From: JACDAN01 sp963827705
GTDB lineage: Bacteria; Actinomycetota; Thermoleophilia; Gaiellales; Gaiellaceae
Reading direction: 5' to 3'
DNA: 64,000 nucleotides
Assembly: GCA_963827705.1 (NCBI GenBank)
Contig: CAWHBN010000022.1
Location: forward strand, 1 to 64,000
Under the pieces are notes generated by a model. It searched no databases and was not told the DNA's origin. It was given only the letters and a program-made list of their open reading frames with translations. Shown here in pieces: positions 24,017-32,232 of the stretch; position 1 is the first letter of the stretch; every line of letters starts with the position of its first letter. The translations under genes and the position numbers were made by a program.

Positions 24017-25642
24017 TTACATCATCCCGCCCATGTCGGGCATGCCCGCGCCGGCGCCGACCGGCTGCTTCTCCGGCGGCTCGGCCACGACGGCCTCGGT
24101 GGTCAGGATGTTCTTCGCGATCGACGCTGCGTTCTGGAGCGCCGAGCGTGTGACCATCGTCGGGTCGATGATCCCGGCCTTGACGAGGTCTTCGACCTCA
24201 CCGGTGTCGACGTTCAGCCCGTGCCCCGCAGCGGCATTGCGGACCTTGTCGACCACGACCGAGCCCTCGAGGCCCGCGTTCGCGGCGAGCTGGCGGATCG
24301 GCTCCTCCAGCGCTCGCACGATGATGTTCGCACCGGTGCGGTCGTCGCCCTCGAGCTTGTCGAGGTTGATCGACTCGGCGCCGTTCAGGAGCGCGACGCC
24401 ACCGCCCGGGACGATGCCCTCCTCGAGGGCGGCACGGGTGGCCTGCACGGCGTCTTCGACGCGGTGCTTCTTCTCCTTCATCTCGGTCTCGGTGGCAGCG
24501 CCGACCTTGATGACGGCGACGCCGCCGGCCAGCTTCGCGAGCCGCTCCTGGAGCTTCTCGCGGTCGAAGTCCGAGTCGGTGTTCTCGATCTCCGACTTCA
24601 GCTGCTTGATCCGAGCCTTGATGCCGTCGGCGTCACCGGCGCCGTCGATGATCGTGGTCGAGTCCTTGTCGATCACGACACGGCGGGCCTTTCCGAGCTG
24701 CGAGATCTTCGTGTTCTCGAGCTTGAGGCCCATCTCCTCGGTGATCACTTCGGCACCCGAGAGAATCGCGATGTCCTCGAGCATCCGCTTGCGGCGATCG
24801 CCGAAGCCCGGCGCCTTGACCGCGACGGCCGTGAACGTGCCGCGCAGCTTGTTGACGACGATCGTGGCGAGCGACTCGCCCTCCACGTCCTCGGCAACGA
24901 TCAGCAGCGGCCGACCGGCCTGGATGACCTGCTCGAGCACCGGGAGGATGTCCTTGACGGCGCCGATCTTCTGGTTCGCGACCAGGATGTACGGCTCGTC
25001 GAGCACGGCCTCCATGCGCTCGGGGTCCGTGACCATGTACGGGGAGAGGTAGCCCTTGTCGAACTGCATGCCCTCGGTGAACTCGAGCTCGAGGCCGAAG
25101 GTCTGGCCCTCCTCGACGTTCACGACGCCGTCCTTGCCGACCTTGTCGATCGCCTCGGCGATGACGTCGCCGATCTCGCGCTCGCGCGACGAGATGGAGG
25201 CGACCCGGGCGATGTCCTCCTTGCCCGAGATCTCCTTGGACTGCTTCTTCAGGTTCTCGACGACCGCGTCGACCGCCGTTTCGATGCCGCGCTTGATCCC
25301 CATGGGGTTCGCGCCGGCAGCGACGTTCTTCAGGCCCTCGCGGACGATCGCCTGAGCGAGGACGGTCGCAGTGGTCGTCCCGTCGCCGGCGACGTCGTTC
25401 GTCGACGTCGCGACCTCCCGGACGAGCTGGGCGCCTTGGTTCTCGAAGACGTCCTCGACCTCGATCTCACGTGCGATCGTGACGCCGTCGTTCGTGATCG
25501 TCGGTGCGCCGAACTTCTTGTCCAGCACGACGTAGCGGCCCTTGGGGCCGAGCGTGACCTTGACTGCGTCCGCGAGGATGTTGACGCCGCGCTCGAGCGC
25601 GCGACGCGCCTCCTCGTTGAACTTCAACTCCTTGTGTGCCAT
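24017..25642 (-). CDS. groL: Chaperonin GroEL (60 kDa)
   Basis: Folding chaperonin of 541 residues. Clear family marks are the N-terminal KELKFNEEARRALERGVN, VTLGPKGRYVVLDK, the nucleotide-binding GDGTTTATVLAQAI, and RAALEEGIVPGGGVALL. The C terminus ends MPDMGGMM, a short version of the GGM tail. It follows groES in the same operon with 25 bases between, and a strong terminator follows it. Regulation is probably through the CIRCE element upstream of groES. Confidence 0.97.
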   Translation of the reverse strand: MAHKELKFNEEARRALERGVNILADAVKVTLGPKGRYVVLDKKFGAPTITNDGVTIAREIEVEDVFENQGAQLVREVATSTNDVAGDGTTTATVLAQAIVREGLKNVAAGANPMGIKRGIETAVDAVVENLKKQSKEISGKEDIARVASISSREREIGDVIAEAIDKVGKDGVVNVEEGQTFGLELEFTEGMQFDKGYLSPYMVTDPERMEAVLDEPYILVANQKIGAVKDILPVLEQVIQAGRPLLIVAEDVEGESLATIVVNKLRGTFTAVAVKAPGFGDRRKRMLEDIAILSGAEVITEEMGLKLENTKISQLGKARRVVIDKDSTTIIDGAGDADGIKARIKQLKSEIENTDSDFDREKLQERLAKLAGGVAVIKVGAATETEMKEKKHRVEDAVQATRAALEEGIVPGGGVALLNGAESINLDKLEGDDRTGANIIVRALEEPIRQLAANAGLEGSVVVDKVRNAAAGHGLNVDTGEVEDLVKAGIIDPTMVTRSALQNAASIAKNILTTEAVVAEPPEKQPVGAGAGMPDMGGMM

Positions 25643-25667
25643 TCAGTTTCCTCCGTCAGTTCGGTGG

Positions 25668-26009
25668 TCAGGCGCTTGCGCCCGCCATCTCCTTCTTTTT
25701 GCCGGCGGACTTCTTGCCGCCGCCCGCCACCTTGGCCAGGACGTCCGACTCGCGCAGGATCAGGTACTCGTCGCTCCCGACCTTGATCTCCGTCCCGCCG
25801 TACTTCGAAAAGACGATCTCGTCGCCCTCGGCGACTTCCATGCCGACGAACTCTCCGTCTTCGTCGCGCGTGCCCGGGCCGACCGCGAGGACTCGGCCGC
25901 GCTGCGGCTTCTCCTTCGCGGTGTCGGGCAGCACGATCCCGCTGACCGTCTGCTCCTCCTCGTCGAGGACCTCGACGATGAGGCGGTCACCAAGCGGCTG
26001 CAAATCCAT
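25668..26009 (-). CDS. groS: Co-chaperonin GroES (10 kDa)
   Basis: A 113-residue lid protein of the chaperonin. MDLQPLGDRLIVEVLDEEEQ is the standard start. The mobile-loop SGIVLPDTAKEKPQRG and the VFSKYGGTEI segment follow. The C terminus has a Lys/Gly-rich extension (VAGGGKKSAGKKKEMAGASA). The ATG at 26009 is preferred over an upstream in-frame start because AGGAGGT lies 6 bases before it. First gene of groESL. Confidence 0.95.
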   Translation of the reverse strand: MDLQPLGDRLIVEVLDEEEQTVSGIVLPDTAKEKPQRGRVLAVGPGTRDEDGEFVGMEVAEGDEIVFSKYGGTEIKVGSDEYLILRESDVLAKVAGGGKKSAGKKKEMAGASA

Positions 26010-26047
26010 CAACCGACCTCCTGTTGTCCGATACTTTGTGACAGCTT

Positions 26048-26074
26048 CTGGCACTCATGGGGGGAGAGTGCCGA
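26048..26074 (-). promoter_or_regulatory. CIRCE element (HrcA operator) upstream of groESL
   Basis: CTGGCACTC and GAGTGCCGA are separated by exactly 9 bases, matching the TTAGCACTC-N9-GAGTGCTAA consensus except at the outer ends. It lies 39 bases before the groES ATG and overlaps the predicted transcription start. HrcA repression of groESL, relieved by heat, is therefore likely. Confidence 0.88.
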
Positions 26075-26077
26075 GGC

Positions 26078-26107
26078 ATTCTATCGGGACTTTGGCGGCT
26101 CGCGCAA
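26078..26107 (-). promoter_or_regulatory. groESL promoter
   Basis: On the minus strand TTGCGC (-35, 26102-26107) is followed after 18 bases by TAGAAT (-10, 26078-26083). Transcription would begin at about 26071, inside the CIRCE element. Confidence 0.55.
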
Positions 26108-26122
26108 GCCCTCGAGACGCCA

Positions 26123-26135
26123 CTTTGTTACAAAG
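26123..26135. promoter_or_regulatory. Palindrome before the Nudix gene
   Basis: CTTTGT and ACAAAG flank one T. The palindrome lies 8 bases before the Nudix ATG and 16 bases beyond the groESL -35. It could be an operator or part of the Nudix promoter; the sequence does not decide. Confidence 0.4.
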
Positions 26136-26143
26136 GCTCGCCT

Positions 26144-26584
26144 ATGGAGCGTGAGTTCTCGTCCGGTGGCGTCCTCGTCCGCCGCTTCCGCGGCAGATGG
26201 TGGCTCGCAGCGATCAGGCCTGGCGGCAAGCCGGACGGCATGTGGGCCCTCCCCAAGGGGAACATCGGCCGCGGCGAGGATCCGGAGGCGACTGCGGTGC
26301 GCGAGGTCGCGGAGGAAACCGGGATCGAGGCGGTGTCGGCGGGAAAGCTCGGCGACGTCCGCTACGTCTACACGTGGGGCGGCAAGCGGATCTTCAAGGT
26401 CGTGAGCTTCTACCTCCTCCGCTACCGCCGCGGCCGGATCGACGACCTGCCGACCGCGTTCCGCCACGAGGTCGACCGCGCGCAATGGCTGCCCCTCGAG
26501 GACGCGCCGCGACTCCTTGCCTACAAGAGCGAGCGCGAAATGGCCGAAAAGGCCCTGGCCACCCTCGCGGAGGAAGCCGTATGA
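26144..26584 (+). CDS. Nudix hydrolase
   Basis: A 146-residue pyrophosphohydrolase of the MutT/diadenosine-tetraphosphatase style. The Nudix box is complete: G-N-I-G-R-G-E, seven residues, then REVAEETGI. It is preceded by SSGGVLVRRFRGRWWLAAIRP. The ATG at 26144 is chosen over one at 26057 that lies within the CIRCE element. Substrates of this subgroup are often Ap4A or oxidised nucleotides; the exact one is unknown. It diverges from groESL and has the ASCH-domain gene 25 bases downstream. Confidence 0.92.
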   Translation: MEREFSSGGVLVRRFRGRWWLAAIRPGGKPDGMWALPKGNIGRGEDPEATAVREVAEETGIEAVSAGKLGDVRYVYTWGGKRIFKVVSFYLLRYRRGRIDDLPTAFRHEVDRAQWLPLEDAPRLLAYKSEREMAEKALATLAEEAV

Positions 26585-26609
26585 TCCTGCGACCTCGGTG
26601 CCCGAACCG

Positions 26610-26957
26610 ATGTACGCCCTGAACTTCTACTCGCCGATCGTGGCCGACCAGCTGCGCACGCGCCGCAAGACGGCGACCATCCGGCTGGGCAACAAGTCGG
26701 CCAAGTACAAGAAGGGGATGATCGTCCAGGTGCTCGCCGGCGCCCGCTACAGCCCGCGCGACAAGATCTTCGACGCGGTCATCGACAAGGTCGAGGTCAA
26801 GACCATCGCCGAGCTCTCACCGCGGGAGATCGAGCACGACAACCCGGAGATCCGCCGGCCCGAGGAGATGCAGGAGTTCCTCAGCCAGCTCTACAACCGG
26901 CCGATCGATGCCGACGCGACGGTGACGGTGATTCGCTTCTCCGAGATCAGGCGCTAG
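26610..26957 (+). CDS. ASCH-domain protein
   Basis: A 115-residue protein with the PUA-like ASCH fold, thought to bind RNA or a nucleotide ligand. The signature region is YSPIVADQLRTRRKTATIRLG (Lys-Thr-Ala-Thr-Ile-Arg) followed by KYKKGMIVQVLAGARYSP and IDKVEVKTIAELSPREI. ATG at 26610; an in-frame GTG four codons earlier is possible. It follows the Nudix gene on the same strand and overlaps the convergent zinc-ribbon gene by 4 bases. Confidence 0.85.
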   Translation: MYALNFYSPIVADQLRTRRKTATIRLGNKSAKYKKGMIVQVLAGARYSPRDKIFDAVIDKVEVKTIAELSPREIEHDNPEIRRPEEMQEFLSQLYNRPIDADATVTVIRFSEIRR

Positions 26958-27232
26958 CGGCCCGGCTTCCGGATCTGCGTGCCGAAGAGCTCGCGCGGCC
27001 GGACCTCCTCGCCGCATGCCTCGCACTCCACAGTGAACGCCGACGTGAACCGGGCGTTGCAGGACGGACACCGCCAGCGCATCTCGCCCTCGCACTGCGG
27101 GCAGGCGGCGGGCAGCTCGGCCTCCCATTCCTCGAAGTAGCGCTGCGCGAACCCGCATCCGAGGCAGACCGAGACCCAGTCGCCGAGGGTCTTCCGGCGC
27201 TCCTCCTTCAGCCAGTTGGACGCCTTGCCCAT
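26954..27232 (-). CDS. Small zinc-ribbon protein
   Basis: A 92-residue protein with four CxxC pairs (CLGC, CPQC, CPSC, CEAC), enough for two zinc sites. The spacing suggests paired zinc ribbons. The N terminus is basic and helical (KASNWLKEERRKTLGDW). No enzyme motif is visible; a role in nucleic-acid or protein binding is likely but unproven. It overlaps the LURP-like gene by one base (TGATG-type overlap) and is probably co-transcribed with it. Confidence 0.75.
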   Translation of the reverse strand: MGKASNWLKEERRKTLGDWVSVCLGCGFAQRYFEEWEAELPAACPQCEGEMRWRCPSCNARFTSAFTVECEACGEEVRPRELFGTQIRKPGR

Positions 27233-27834
27233 CAGCGGTTCTGCAGCGCGTCGAGGCCGACCGCCAGAGCCACGCCGACCCGGCGGTCGATTCTTCGCTC
27301 CCGGTCTCCAGAGAGATCAAGGATGTACTGATCCCGCACCCTCGCGAACCGGCGGTTCATGTTTCCCACGACTTCACCGTCGATCACGATCTCGAAGTTG
27401 TACGGGATCGGGACGAACTCGCCGACGTACGGGACGAAGTCGACGACGCGACGAAGGATCCCGATCGCGGTGGAGCTTTCCCGCGCGATTCCGACCTCCC
27501 GTTCGTCCGCTGCCCCGATGTGCCATGTCGAGCGGTAGAGCGACTCGCGGAACTTGTGCCGGATGACCCCGATCGGTTCGTCTTCGACCAGGATGTCGTA
27601 GCGAGAGCCACCCATGTCCAGCAGCGACCGAGCCTTGACCCGGAAGAGCTCGTCGGTCTGCGCCTCGTCGGCAAAGAACCGGATGTCCTCCTTGATTGCG
27701 AGCTTCTTCTGGCGAACGAACGCGATCGGCGGCCCGGCAGGCGTCTCGCCCACGGCGAGCGGCGTGACGCGGTAGAGGTTCGCGACCGGCCGGACCAGCT
27801 GGTCGACGAGAAACCGGTCGTAGTCGAAGTCCAT
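27232..27834 (-). CDS. LURP-one-related / tubby-C-like protein
   Basis: A 200-residue soluble protein. FVRQKKLAIKEDIRFFADE, then ELFRVKARSLLDMGGSRYDILVEDEP and IGVIRHKF, give the repeated strand pattern of the LURP-one/scramblase-like beta-barrel family. The later FEIVIDGEVVGNMNRRF and DQYILDLSGDRERRIDRR complete the barrel. Bacterial members have no settled function; phospholipid binding is often suggested. Divergent from the E1 alpha gene. Confidence 0.75.
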   Translation of the reverse strand: MDFDYDRFLVDQLVRPVANLYRVTPLAVGETPAGPPIAFVRQKKLAIKEDIRFFADEAQTDELFRVKARSLLDMGGSRYDILVEDEPIGVIRHKFRESLYRSTWHIGAADEREVGIARESSTAIGILRRVVDFVPYVGEFVPIPYNFEIVIDGEVVGNMNRRFARVRDQYILDLSGDRERRIDRRVGVALAVGLDALQNR

Positions 27835-27854
27835 GCGCCGGCGACCCTAGTCGT

Positions 27855-27860
27855 TAGAGT
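27855..27860 (+). promoter_or_regulatory. -10 box TAGAGT before the dehydrogenase operon
   Basis: TAGAGT lies 9 bases before the ATG of E1 alpha and no ribosome site is seen, so transcription probably begins at or just before the start codon. Confidence 0.45.
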
Positions 27861-27869
27861 CTCGACGCG

Positions 27870-28916
27870 ATGGCGATCGCCCGGGAAGCCGAGCCCGTCT
27901 CCTCCCTGCGCGAGATCCGCGAGGCGGGTCTCGACCGTGAGGACCTCTTCGGGATCTACCGCAGCATGCTGCTCACCCGCGGAATCGAAGAGCGCGGGCA
28001 CATCCTCTACAAGCAGGGGAAGATCCCAGGCTCCTTCTACACGGGCCGGGGCAACGAGGCGTCGTCCGTCGGCATCGCCACGGCAATGGGCGGCGAAGAC
28101 GTGGGGACGCCGCTCCACCGCGACATGGGCGTCCACGTCACGCGCGGGGTCGAGCCCTGGCGGATCTTCGCTCAGTACATGGGCCGCGAGGACGGCCCGA
28201 CGCGCGGCCGGGACGGAAACGTCCACATGGCGGACTCGCAGCTGGGGCTCCTTGCAATGGTCAGCCACCTCCCCGCAATGCTTCCGGTCGGCGTCGGCTG
28301 CGCGCTGGCGTTCCGGATCCGGGAGGAGCGGCGCGTCGCGGTCTCCTGGTTCGGCGAGGGCGCCTCGGCGCGCGGCGACACGCACGAGGGGATGAACATG
28401 GCGGGCGTCCGGCGCCTCCCGATCGTCTTCATCTGCGACAACAACCAGTGGGCCTACTCGACGCCGACGCACCTCGAGTACGCCTGCGAGACCCTCGCCG
28501 ACCGCGCCGCTGCCTACGGGTTCGAGGGCGTGGTCGTCGACGGCACGGATGTGCTTGCCGTCTACCGCGAGGCGAAGCGCGCGATCGAGAAGGCGCGCGA
28601 CGGCGGCGGGCCGACGCTGATCGAGTCGATGACGCTCCGCATGGAGGGCCACGCCGTCCACGACGACGCCTTCTACGTGCCGAAGGAGCTCTTCGAGGAG
28701 TGGGCCAAGCGCGACCCGATCGAGCGCTTCCGCAGCTGGCTCCGCGAGAACGCCGAGATGACCGACGAGGAGGAGGACGAGGTCGCAGCCGGCGTCAAGC
28801 GGACCCTCAACCAGGCAATCGAGCGGGCGGAGACCTCGCCGCTCCCGGATCCCTCGACGGTCACGGACAGGGTGTTCGCGCGCCCCGAGGACCTCGACAC
28901 GCCGCACCACAAGTAG
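27870..28916 (+). CDS. 2-oxoacid dehydrogenase E1 component, alpha subunit
   Basis: Thiamine-diphosphate-dependent subunit (348 aa) of a pyruvate or branched-chain 2-oxoacid dehydrogenase. The TPP motif is present as FGEGASARGDTHEGMN and ends in CDNNQWAYSTPT. GEG instead of GDG is the form found in branched-chain enzymes, so it does not mean loss of activity. RGNEASSVGIATAMG and the phosphorylation-loop-like YVPKELFEEW segment are also typical. First gene of an E1a-E1b-E2 operon; no E3 gene is in this window. Confidence 0.93.
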   Translation: MAIAREAEPVSSLREIREAGLDREDLFGIYRSMLLTRGIEERGHILYKQGKIPGSFYTGRGNEASSVGIATAMGGEDVGTPLHRDMGVHVTRGVEPWRIFAQYMGREDGPTRGRDGNVHMADSQLGLLAMVSHLPAMLPVGVGCALAFRIREERRVAVSWFGEGASARGDTHEGMNMAGVRRLPIVFICDNNQWAYSTPTHLEYACETLADRAAAYGFEGVVVDGTDVLAVYREAKRAIEKARDGGGPTLIESMTLRMEGHAVHDDAFYVPKELFEEWAKRDPIERFRSWLRENAEMTDEEEDEVAAGVKRTLNQAIERAETSPLPDPSTVTDRVFARPEDLDTPHHK

Positions 28917-28929
28917 TGGCTCACCACTG

Positions 28930-29904
28930 ATGGCAGAACTGACGTATTTGCAGGCGATTTCCGACGGCCTCCGTCAGGAGATGCGGCGCGACAACCGCGT
29001 CTTCGTGATCGGGGAGGACGTGGGCGTCTACGGAGGCGCATTCAAGGTCACGCTCGGCTTCCAGGAGGAGTTCGGGCCGTGGCGCGTGATCGACGCGCCG
29101 CTCTCCGAGACCGCGATCGTCGGCGGCTGCACGGGCGCCGCGATCATGGGCATGCGGCCCGTTGCCGAGATGCAGTTCGCTGATTTCATCTCCTGCGCGT
29201 GGGACCAGCTCGTGACCGTCGCGGCAAAGCAGTTCTACCGGGCCGGCACGCCGGTGCCGATCGTCGTCCGGCTCCCGTCGGGCGGCGGCTTCTCGGGCGG
29301 CCCCTTCCACTCGCAGAACCCCGAGAGCTCGTTCGCGCACATCGCCGGTCTCAAGGTCGTCTGCCCGGCGACGCCGGAGGACGCCAAGGGGCTCCTGATC
29401 AGTGCGATCGAGGATCCGAACCCCGTCCTCTACTTCGAGCACAAGCATCTGTACCGCCGGATCAAGGCCGAGGTGCCGGAGGAGCGCTACACGACGCCGT
29501 TCGGCAAGGCCAGGATCCACCGCGAGGGGGAGGACCTGACGGTCGTGACCTGGGGAGCGATGGTCTACACGGCCGACGAGGCTGCCAAGCAACTCGAGCA
29601 GGACGACGTCTCCGTCGAGATCCTCGACCTCCGGACGATCATCCCCTGGGACCGGAAGGCCGTGCTCGACAGCGCCCAGAAGACGTCAAAGGTGCTCGTC
29701 CTCCACGAGGACACGCGCACAGGCGGCTTCGGCGGCGAGATCGCCGCGACGATCGCGGAGGAGGCGTTCGAGCACCTCGACGCCCCGATCAAGCGGATCG
29801 CCGCGCCCGACACGCCGGTGCCGTTCTCGCCGCCGCTCGAGAAGGCGTTCATCCCACAGGTCGACGACGTGGTCGCAGGACTGCGAGAACTGGCTGAGTA
29901 CTAG
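28930..29904 (+). CDS. 2-oxoacid dehydrogenase E1 component, beta subunit
   Basis: A 324-residue partner of E1 alpha. Family marks are VIGEDVGVYGGAFKVT, PLSETAIVGGCTGAAIMGMRPV, EMQFADFISCAWDQLV, and a C-terminal transketolase-like domain with HEDTRTGGFGGEIAATI. It begins 13 bases after E1 alpha and ends 5 bases before E2, so all three are one transcript. Confidence 0.94.
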   Translation: MAELTYLQAISDGLRQEMRRDNRVFVIGEDVGVYGGAFKVTLGFQEEFGPWRVIDAPLSETAIVGGCTGAAIMGMRPVAEMQFADFISCAWDQLVTVAAKQFYRAGTPVPIVVRLPSGGGFSGGPFHSQNPESSFAHIAGLKVVCPATPEDAKGLLISAIEDPNPVLYFEHKHLYRRIKAEVPEERYTTPFGKARIHREGEDLTVVTWGAMVYTADEAAKQLEQDDVSVEILDLRTIIPWDRKAVLDSAQKTSKVLVLHEDTRTGGFGGEIAATIAEEAFEHLDAPIKRIAAPDTPVPFSPPLEKAFIPQVDDVVAGLRELAEY

Positions 29905-29909
29905 GACCC

Positions 29910-31404
29910 GTGGCCACTCCAACCGCCGTCGACGTCGTGATGCCCCAGATGGGCGTGTCAGTCTCCGAGGGGACGATCACGAAGTGGCTCAAGCAGGAAG
30001 GTGAGGAGATCCAGGCCGACGAGCCCCTGCTCGAGATCTCGACCGACAAGGTCGACACGGAGGTTCCGAGCCCGGGAACCGGTGTCGTGCAGCAGATCCT
30101 CGTCCAGGAGGGCGAGACCGTCGACGTGGGCACCCGCCTCGCCGTCATCGGCGCGCCCGGCGCGGCTCCGGCAGAGTCCAGCGACGGCGCGGCGCCCGCG
30201 GCCGAGGAGGCCCCGCCCGAGCCGGCGACCGCCCAGGCAGCTGCCGAGAGCGAGGCGGCGGCAAGCGCCGAGACTCCCACCCCGCAGGAGCCCGAGGCGA
30301 CGCCCGCCGAACCGGCCACCCCGGCACCCGCACCCGCCGAGCCTGGCGCCAACGGCGACAGCAAGAGCTTCGTCTCCCCCGTCGTCGCGCGGATCGCGTC
30401 CGAGCACGGCGTCGACGTCTCCCAGGTGCCCGGCACAGGCCGCGGCGGCCGGGTGACCAAGAAGGACATCCTCGGCTTCGTCGAGTCCGGCGGCCAGGCC
30501 GCCCAGCCGGCAGCAGAGGCCCCGCCTCCGCCCGAGGCGGCGGCTCCGGCAGCACCCGCCGAGGCGCCCGCGCAGCCGGCCCCAGCGCCGGAAGCTCCCG
30601 CTCCCGCGCAGCCCGCCCAGCCGGCACCTGCACCGGCACCTGCCACCAGCACCGGCACCGGTTGCCGCCGCGCCGTCCGGGGAGCTCGAGGCCGGGGAGA
30701 ACGAGGAGCCGATGACCGCGATGCGCAAGGGCATCGCCGAGCACATGCGCCGCTCGCTCGACACCTCGGCCCACGTGACGAGCGCGATCGAGGTCGACAT
30801 GTCGCGCGTCGTGGACATCCGAAACAAGCTCAAGCCCGAGCTCCAGAAGAGCTACGGCGTCAACCCGACCTATCTGATCTTCGTGGCTCGTGCCGTCACC
30901 GAGACGCTGCGCGACTACCCGTGGATCAACGGCGAGATCCGCGGCGACAAGATCATCACGCGGAACTTCATCAACCTCGGCTTCGCCGTCGAGCTCACCG
31001 ACGGGAAGGGCCTGATCGTCCCGGTCGTCAAGCACGCCGAGGGCCTGAACCTCCTCGGCATGGCGCAGGCGGTCACGGACATCGCAGAGCGCGCGCGGAA
31101 CAAGCAGCTCTCCCCGGACGAGGTGCAGGGCGGAACGTTCACGATCACCAATCCCGGCGGGTACGGCACCTTCCACGGGACGCCGGTGATCAGCCAGCCG
31201 CAGGCCGCGATCCTCGGCACCTACGCCCTCGTCAAGCGGCCGTGGGTCGTCCAGGACGAGCTCGGCAAGGACGTGATCGCGATCCGGCCGATCATGAACC
31301 TGACCCTCACGTACGACCACCGGCTCGTCGACGGCGCTCTCGCCGGACGGTTCCTCCAGTCGCTCAGGCAGAAGCTCGAGAGCTGGGGCGAGTCGGACTA
31401 CTAG
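29910..31404 (+). CDS. Dihydrolipoyl acyltransferase E2 (one frameshift)
   Basis: Core of the dehydrogenase complex. Domains in order: one lipoyl domain with the modified Lys in EISTDKVDTEVPSP; an Ala/Pro/Glu linker; a peripheral-subunit-binding domain (FVSPVVARIASEHGVDV to GRVTKKDI); a second Ala/Pro-rich linker; and the catalytic domain from MTAMRKGIAEHM to the HxxxDG motif YDHRLVDGALAG. The frame breaks near 30660 in the repetitive CACCGG linker; the catalytic domain continues one frame over. Only the linker is affected, which fits a single-base indel in a low-complexity stretch. Lipoylation would depend on lipB and lipA just downstream. Confidence 0.9.
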
Positions 31405-31408
31405 GGTC

Positions 31409-31828
31409 GTGGCGCAGACCGTCGTCCCGATGGTGGCCTACGAGGACGCGGCGGCGGCGATCGACTGGCTGACGCGCGCGTTCGGCTTCGAGGAAGCCCC
31501 GGACGAGCGGTACACCGAGGAGGACGGCCGCGTCACCCACGCAGAGTTGCGTGTCGGAGAGGACGCCTCGATCTTCATCGCGAACCCGACTCCCGACTAC
31601 GTCTCACCGAAGCGCCATCGCGAGGACTGCGAGGCGGCGGCCCGCTGGTCGAGCGTCCCCTGGGTCGTCGACGGACTGCTGGTGTACGTCGACGATGTTG
31701 CCGCCCACGCCGAGCGCGCCGAAGCGGCCGGCGCGAGGATGCTCTCACCGGTCGATGAGGGCCCCGACGGCCTCCGCTACCGCGCCGAGGACCTCGAGGG
31801 CCATCGCTGGATGTTCGTCGGCCGATGA
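31409..31828 (+). CDS. VOC (glyoxalase/bleomycin-resistance fold) protein
   Basis: A 139-residue protein with two beta-alpha-beta-beta-beta units: VVPMVAYEDAAAAIDWLTRAFGFEE, then HAELRVGEDASIFIANP and DGLLVYVDDVAAHAERAEAAGARML. Metal-ligand positions are only partly conserved, so an enzyme activity cannot be assigned. GTG start 4 bases after the E2 stop. Confidence 0.8.
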   Translation: MAQTVVPMVAYEDAAAAIDWLTRAFGFEEAPDERYTEEDGRVTHAELRVGEDASIFIANPTPDYVSPKRHREDCEAAARWSSVPWVVDGLLVYVDDVAAHAERAEAAGARMLSPVDEGPDGLRYRAEDLEGHRWMFVGR

Positions 31829-32232
31829 GCGCGATGCAGGGGAGCTGCTGGTGCGGGGGCGTTCGGTTCGAGATCAGCGAGCCGTTCACCGTCGCCTCCT
31901 TCTGCCACTGCACGTCGTGCAAGCGCATCTCGGGCGGGGTCGGAACCGCCAACGGGCGCGCCCGGAGCGAGACGATCGAGGTCACGCAGGGCCGCGAGCT
32001 CCTGACGACGTACCAGCCGGACGAAGGCAGTGCGAAGACGTTCTGCTCGCGCTGCGGCTCGAATCTGTTCGGCGGCGGCTGGCCGGAGTCGGAGGAGTGC
32101 AGCGTCCGGCTGAGCGCGATCGACGAAGGGCTGGAGCAGAAGCCCGAGTTCCACAACTACGTCCGCTCGGTCGCGGCATGGGAGACGCTTCCCGACGACG
32201 GGCTCCCGCGGTACGAGGTGCGGAGCACATGA
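31825..32232 (+). CDS. GFA/CENP-V family zinc-binding protein
   Basis: A 135-residue protein of the formaldehyde-activating-enzyme-like fold. Zinc ligands are visible as GSCWCGGVRFEI, FCHCTSCKR and FCSRCGSNLF. Most family members have unknown substrates. It overlaps the VOC gene (ATGA) and the lipB gene (ATGA), so it is translated as part of the lipoate/dehydrogenase operon, though no direct link to lipoate is known to me. Confidence 0.85.
   Translation: MSAMQGSCWCGGVRFEISEPFTVASFCHCTSCKRISGGVGTANGRARSETIEVTQGRELLTTYQPDEGSAKTFCSRCGSNLFGGGWPESEECSVRLSAIDEGLEQKPEFHNYVRSVAAWETLPDDGLPRYEVRST

Noticed and set aside
28340..28450. GEG instead of GDG in E1 alpha as a lost thiamine-diphosphate site
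   Set aside because: GEG occurs in functional branched-chain dehydrogenase E1 subunits, and the rest of the motif through CDNNQ is intact.
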